From Adenanthera pavonina (Eukaryota > Streptophyta > Magnoliopsida > Fabales > Fabaceae): a stretch of DNA of 64,000 nt. The notes below the pieces were generated by a model. It had not been told where the DNA came from. It ran no database searches and saw only the letters and a program-made list of their open reading frames with translations. Shown in pieces: positions 58,741 through 64,000 of the stretch; position 1 is the stretch's first letter, and the number at the start of each line of letters is the position of its first letter. The translations under genes were made by a program, and so were the position numbers. Location of the stretch: the NCBI GenBank assembly GCA_026686845.1, contig JAIVEN010000001.1:38990001-39054000 (forward strand). The letters run 5' to 3'.

Positions 58741-59599
58741 AGTGGTCAAGATGTGGTGACTATATTTTTAGATTTAAAAGATGATTTAATTTATTTTCCT
58801 TTGAGGCATGCATCACATTCTTTGTCTTTTTCAAAAGAGATTTTTGGCAAGCTAGTGACTAACTCATTCTTAACCAGTTTTGATAGTTGGTTCATGTTAA
58901 CATGTGCCAGTCTTCTATGCTACAACCAACTATCATTATCTTGACTAATTAAACAGACAGAATCTAAGGAAGGAAATTCATCAAGATCAATAGTATAGTA
59001 GTTATCATCCCTTTGAGCCTTGAGGATTACTTTGTGATCACTTTTTCGGATGACCAGGAAAAACTTTTCTTTTTAGGTACCCAAATTTTCTTGGGTCCTT
59101 TTCTGTCAGTGGCATTTTCCCTAGATAAAAGTGTACCTTTGGGAACCGATTTTACCTTCCTGTCAAGTCCATTTTTCTTCAATGCACATGAACTGGAAAT
59201 GTGTCCCTTCTTGTTACAAAAGTGACAGGTGGTAAAAGGACTGCTGGATTGTGATGCAGGAAGAAAGCAATGCAGATAATATTTTTGTTTCACATACTTT
59301 GGTTGATCATAGGATTCAATGCAATTTAAACTATGATCTTTCTTTTTTATGTCCATTAGCATGCACAAAATGCCTCATATACAGATTTTGATTTTTCTTT
59401 TTAATCTTTTCTTTTACTGCACAAGGATCATAGTCAAGTCCAGCTTTTTCTTGTGTGATTCTCTGACTTTCCATTAAAACAAACAACATATCTTTACCCT
59501 TAGTAAGTCTAGCCATGCCTTTCAGTAGATAGTCATTGGTTTGCTTTAATTTAATACATGATGTACAGTAGTCAGATTCAATTTTCTGCAAAGATGCAA

Positions 59600-60856
59600 T
59601 GTCAGAAATATTGCACTAAGATTCTAATTTGTTAATCTTCTTCTTAGCCTATTTTAGTTCTTTAACTATCTTAATAAACTCATCATGTAGTTCATGAAAT
59701 GCATCAAGTAATTCAAAATAGGAAGGTTCAGATTCATATATCTCATCTTCATGATCACTGTTAGATGTGATTTGAGTTTCTTCAGATGCAAGTGTCATCA
59801 AACAGATATTGGCAATTTCATCTTTATCCTCTTCTTCTTCATCTGAGTTGTTGGCCCAGATTGATGAGATGTATGCTCTCTTCTTCTTGCTCTTGTCAGT
59901 AGCTTTCTGTTCTTTCTCTTACTTCTTTAGGAATTGTGGACAATCCCATTTGATGTGCCCTTACTTGCATTCATAGCAAGTAACAAGTTCTTTTACTTCT
60001 TTCTTGTTGTCTCCAGCTATTCCTTTCTTAAAGAATCTTTTGTTTCTTTTCTTGTTGTAAAACCTTCTGAAATTTTTTACCATCATAGCCAGGGTTTCTT
60101 CATCTAATTCATCTCCATCATCAGATTCTTCTTCTTTCTCTTCAGCAGCTTTTAGAGCAAGACCCTTCTTTTTCCTGTCTTGTCCTGCTTCTTTAAGAAC
60201 CTTTATCTTTCCCCTATATTCTTCGAGGCTACCAAAGAGGGCTATGACAGAGGCCATTGATTCTCCTCTGGCTTCCTCTATTATGTTACGTTGGGTTGCC
60301 ACTCCAGAGGAAGAGCTCTAAGGATTTTTCTAACCTTTTCTGGCTGAGTGTACTCCTTGCCAAGACTCTTCAATTGATTCATAATAAGGGTGAATCTCTT
60401 TTGTAGATCTTTGATGCTTTCACTTTCCGCCATTCTGAAGCTTTCGTATTCACTAATGTAGGAGTTCAATTTGTTTTCTTTTACTCCAGTGGTTCCTTCA
60501 TGAGCGATTTCTAAAGTATCCCATAGGCCCTTGGCTGTGGAACATTATGACACTCTGTAGAATTCGTCATGGTTTAATGCACTGACCAGGAAGTGTTTTG
60601 CCTTAAAATTCAGCGAGACTCTTCTCTTGTCTTCCTCATTCCACTCATCCTCTGGCTTCTCCTTGTATTTTCCATTATCCTGCAGTTTCATTGGGACAAA
60701 GTCTCCCTTATGAATGACAGACCAGATGTCCAGATCAATGGACTGGAGATAAATTTGCATTCTCATCTTCCAGTATCCATAGTGTTCTTCGTTGAAGCCA
60801 GGTGGTCTGTTTGTGTTTCTTCCCTTAGGTAGTATACTTTCTCCAAAGCCAGCCAT
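59600..60856 (-). pseudogene. gag of copia C
   Basis: Starts at the ATG at 60856 (MAGFGESILPKGRNTNRPP) with frames 60856-60545, 60469-60281 and 60302-59961, then shifts. The CCHC relic CYECKxGHIKWDCPQF lies near 59930-59975, with a stop inside it. At least two frameshifts and several stops. Confidence 0.87.
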
Positions 60857-60897
60857 TGAATTTCCTGGACTATTAGATCCTTTGTTTGGGAATCCGA

Positions 60898-60909
60898 GCT
60901 CTGATACCA
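60898..60909 (-). other. Primer-binding site of copia C
   Basis: TGGTATCAGAGC on minus, a perfect initiator Met-tRNA type site, two bases from the LTR end at 60912. Confidence 0.92.
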
Positions 60910-60911
60910 CT

Positions 60912-62570
60912 TGTTAAATATGCTAGCTTCCCAAGAGGGGTTGAATTGGGAAGATTAAAATTTTCTGTAAAAGTCAAGAGTGTGATGAAGACAAACAAGA
61001 CTATAAAACAGAATACAATATAATAGCAATATAAGAGCAGTAAAGGAGAAGTATTGACACAGATGTTTATCTTTGTTCGGTCTCTCTATCTTGACTTACA
61101 TCCAGTCCTCAAGCAACTACTTGAGATTTTTCCACTATCTTGCAAGAATTCAGTGGGCTTCTTGCAATTATCTCAGTACAACTTGATGCTCTAATCTTAG
61201 AGCTTACAAGTTCTCTTTCTGCACTCTAGCCAAGTGCTTCCCAAATCCCTTGTGATATTCCTTCACAAGAAAATCTTTCTTCCAGATGAAGATAAGATTG
61301 ATTACAAAGAATGAACTCTCTAATTTAGAGTGTATATAAAAGTTGAAATGCAGAAGAATGAAATATGTGAGAGTAAGAGACTTTGACTTGAGAATTTGAC
61401 AGAATTTCAGTATATACAATGTAAATTCACTTCCCACAACTTCAAATGAAGTTCTATTTATAAATTTATGTCTTAACTATATGTTAGAGACAAGATCTAG
61501 CCGTTATAGATGTTATCCAATGGTTACTCTGAAAAACTATCCGTTCACTAACCGCATTTAATGCTTCTAACACTCAAAGTTTGAATTTTGGATGGTAAAC
61601 AGATGAATTTCGCAGAGACCAAAAGCTAAAGACTTCAACGTTGAACTTCAAAGTTTGTTTGTTATGAAGCAAAGTTTGAATTTTCATCTTTGAAAAATGT
61701 TTCTATATTGGAACATACGAATTTTTGAGTTTAAAGTACTTCTGGAAAGTGTGAACAATTGTTCCATATTGCTACAGTGCCTTTGAAGTTCAAATTTTGG
61801 TGCCCAAAATTTATCTGTCAGTGGGCAGCTCAATGAGGCACAATAGTTCATCTTTTTAGAATTCAAATTTTCAAAATCCAAAGTTCATCTGTCAGAGAGA
61901 GAGCTCTCATCAGACTTAGTTTAAAGTTCGAATTTCAGAATACCAATATTCGTAAGTCAACAGATTATCATAATAGACTTGCAAGCTTTGTTTCTTAAAT
62001 TTGAATTTTCATAATCAAAGTTCATCTGTCAGTGAGCTAATTTTGGACTCTTTTTAAACTTTTCTTTCATATGAACTTTGACATATTTTCAGATGAATTT
62101 TTTATTTTTCATAAATTGTATTTTATCAGAAATTCGAATTTTCAAAATATAAAGTTCGTCTATCAGAGAAGGCTCTTATCAGACTTATTCCAAAGTTCAA
62201 ATTTTTGCACTCAAAATTCTTCTATCAGAGGAATCTATTTTCTGACTAACTAATTTTTAATTCAAAATTCAAATTTCAAAAGCCAAAGTTTGAATTTTCA
62301 AAGCAATAGATCAGATTTAACACTTTAAAGTTCATCTGTTAATGAGTTTTTTTCAAATATTTCATGAATTATCACAAAATCATATTTCTAAATCATTATT
62401 TTACAAGTTTAAAGTCTTTTACTCAAATTAAACATAATAAAAAACCCTATATCTAATCTTGTGCTGATTTTACTTGGATTTCTCCATTTGGGATCTTCCA
62501 TGCACCTTTGATATCTACTTTCCAAGCTCTAGAAGTTTAGTTTGGAATAATCAAAACAGTTGATTCAATA
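60912..62570 (-). mobile_element. 5' LTR of copia element C
   Basis: 1,659 bp; ends CATATTTAACA at 60912 next to the primer site. It carries the hairpin CCCAA...CTCTTGGG near the 3' end and the same GAACTTT / AAATTCGAATTT repeats as LTRs A and B. Confidence 0.9.
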
Positions 62571-64000
62571 GTTTTTATTGAAAATGAAACTGTTTTCAAG
62601 CATGTCATTAATGAAGATGATCTTATTTCTAGCTTTAAGAACTTAAATCTTTTTGGAGAAGATAAAATTGATCCTCCAAAAGTACCTAAATTTACTAATG
62701 TAGAGGAAGATATTCAGGAGAAAGATCTTGAATTTGAAAATAATGATGAAATATTTCAAGAACTCCCCAGAGCTTAGAGATACCAAAGGAGTCATCCAGT
62801 TGATCAAGTTATTGGGGGTGTTCAAGAGGATGTCAAAACCATAAGACAACTTAAGGATCAAATATACAATTGTGCATTGATTTCTCAAACTGAACCTAAG
62901 TGTGTTAAAGAAGCCGTAACTAATGAATATTGGATACTAGCTATGCAATATGAAAGAAATCAAGTTTGGGATTTAGTGCCTAGACCCAAAGATCACCCTA
63001 TTATTGGAACTAAATGGGTTTTTAGAAATAAGCTTGATGAATTAGGAACAATCATTAGAAATAAAGCATGATTAGTTGCAAAAGGATATAATCAAGAAGA
63101 AGGCATTGATTATGAGAAAACTTTTGCTCTAGTTGCAAGATTGGAAGAAATAAGAATCCTCTTGGCCTGTGCATGCATGAAAGACATAATGCTATATCAA
63201 ATGGATGTAAATAGTACTTTTCTGAATGGATATATCATGAAAGAAGTTTATGTTGATCAACCTCCAGGTTTTGAGGGCTCAATAAAGCCAAACCATGTTT
63301 ATAAACTAAATAAAGCTTTTTATGGTCTAAAACAAGCTCTAGAGCATGGTATGAAAGACTAAGTAATTTTTTAAGTGAAAAAGGGTTTAATAAAGAAAAA
63401 GTAGATACAACACTGTTCAATAAGAAAGAAAACAAAAACTTACTTATTGTTCAAATTTATGTTGATGATATTATATTTGATGCTACTAATGAATCTCTTT
63501 GCAAGAATTTCTCTAAACTAATGCATAGTGAATTTGAAATATCAATGATGGGTGAGCTTAACTTATTCCTTGGACTGCAAATAAAATAATGTGATGATGA
63601 TATCTTCCTCAATCAATCAAAATATCTGAAGGAGCTGTTGAAAAAGTTTGGCATGGAAAATGCCAAATCAATGGGACTCCTATGGATACTATAATAAACT
63701 TGACATGGATAAGGGAGGAAAACCCTATGATATAACTCAGTATAGGAGAATGATTGGCTCCCTGCTATATCTTACAGCTAGTAGACTTGACATTATATTC
63801 AGTGTCTATATGTGTGCAATGTTCCAATCATATGCCAAAGAGTCTCATGCAACAGCTGTGAAAAGAATTTTCAGATACTTGATTGGAACATCACATATAG
63901 GACTTTGGTATCCAAAAGGTAATGGAGAAGAGCTCACTAGATATGCTAATGCTAACTTTGCTAGATCTAAAACTGACCGAAAAAAGCACAAGTGGAACGT
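62571..64000 (+). pseudogene. Reverse transcriptase of copia B (partial)
   Basis: The linker region resumes at 62571; RT motifs follow: NQVWDLVPRPKDHPIIGTKW (62957 on), QMDVNSTFLNG, YKLNKAFYGLKQA and the catalytic YVDDIIF near 63460. Stops at about 62776, 63069, 63359 and 63586 and a frameshift near 63680 show it is dead. It continues past the right edge. Confidence 0.9.

Larger units (their letters stand above)
57800..62570 (-). mobile_element. Ty1/copia element C, opposite strand, 3' part missing
   Basis: Read on minus: LTR 62570-60912, primer site, gag, integrase and the start of the linker toward RT, stopping at about 57800. RT, RNase H and the 3' LTR are absent. It belongs to the same family as B (gag and integrase closely similar). 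The LTR start reads TATTGAATCAA instead of TGTTGAATCAA. The break at 57800 joins directly to B with a 4-5 base overlap (TTTAG), suggesting end joining after a deletion. Confidence 0.88.
51437..64000 (+). mobile_element. Ty1/copia element B, decayed, nested and running off the window
   Basis: Order on +: LTR, primer site, gag, integrase, RT. Integrase before RT defines Ty1/copia; the long LTR suggests the SIRE/Maximus lineage, which is not proven. It is interrupted by a gypsy solo LTR (54033-55952) and by copia C in opposite orientation (57800-62570). Between its integrase part, which stops at about 57797, and its resumption at 62571 it lacks about 100 codons that copia C still has, so the C event came with a deletion. 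The 3' LTR is outside the window. Confidence 0.88.

Noticed and set aside
1..64000. CRISPR arrays, bacterial operons or organelle DNA
   Set aside because: Spliced plant genes and nuclear transposons throughout; the repeats are minisatellites and LTR motifs without spacer structure.

Overview
This is nuclear DNA of a plant, almost certainly a eudicot. The genes have introns and plant-only families (VAMP727-type R-SNARE with acidic longin insertion, E-class PPR protein), the intergenic DNA is very AT-rich, and plant transposons (copia and gypsy LTR elements, Mutator-like, Harbinger, Helitron, SINE, LINE) fill most of the window. The species cannot be fixed from the sequence; a legume is possible but unproven.

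Layout. 1-2.7 kb: 5' half of a VAMP727-like gene on the minus strand, running off the left edge. 2.7-7 kb: AT-rich spacer with a Harbinger-type MITE. 7.1-9.2 kb: three-exon hemerythrin-like (HHE) gene with an N-myristoylation-type start. 9.95-12.35 kb: first of three copies of a non-coding block. 12.6-14.45 kb: solo copia LTR with perfect target duplication. 15.9-16.3 kb: small Mutator MITE. 16.5-27.0 kb: a complete 10.5-kb Mutator-like element (MULE) with about 163-bp inverted ends. It carries two convergent genes: a 10-exon Ulp1/SENP-like cysteine protease on + and an intact two-exon MURA-type transposase on -. Between their 3' ends lies a 22-bp minisatellite, partly inverted and split by a solo LTR. 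29.6-30.0 kb: another MITE. 30.1-33.5 kb: second copy of the block. 36.7-37.4 kb: LINE relic. 37.6-39.15 kb: intact intronless PPR gene. 39.6-43.7 kb: exon-like sequence and a fold-back of gypsy remnants. 43.8-48.4 kb: third block copy, holding a SINE, a Harbinger MITE, another MITE-like insertion and a Helitron-like insertion. 48.5 kb to the end: a nest of retroelements (LINE, solo LTR, copia B, gypsy solo LTR inside B, and a truncated copia C facing the opposite way).

The only genes that look intact and cellular are VAMP727-like (partial), the HHE gene and the PPR gene. The most notable system is the MULE: transposase and Ulp1-like protease in one element, resembling the Kaonashi/CUMULE-type MULEs described in plants. 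The transposase frame is open over 757 codons with its catalytic and zinc-binding residues in place, whereas the protease has all three catalytic residues but one in-frame stop. No tRNA, rRNA or CRISPR was seen. All exon borders were read by eye from GT/AG sites and phase, without transcripts.
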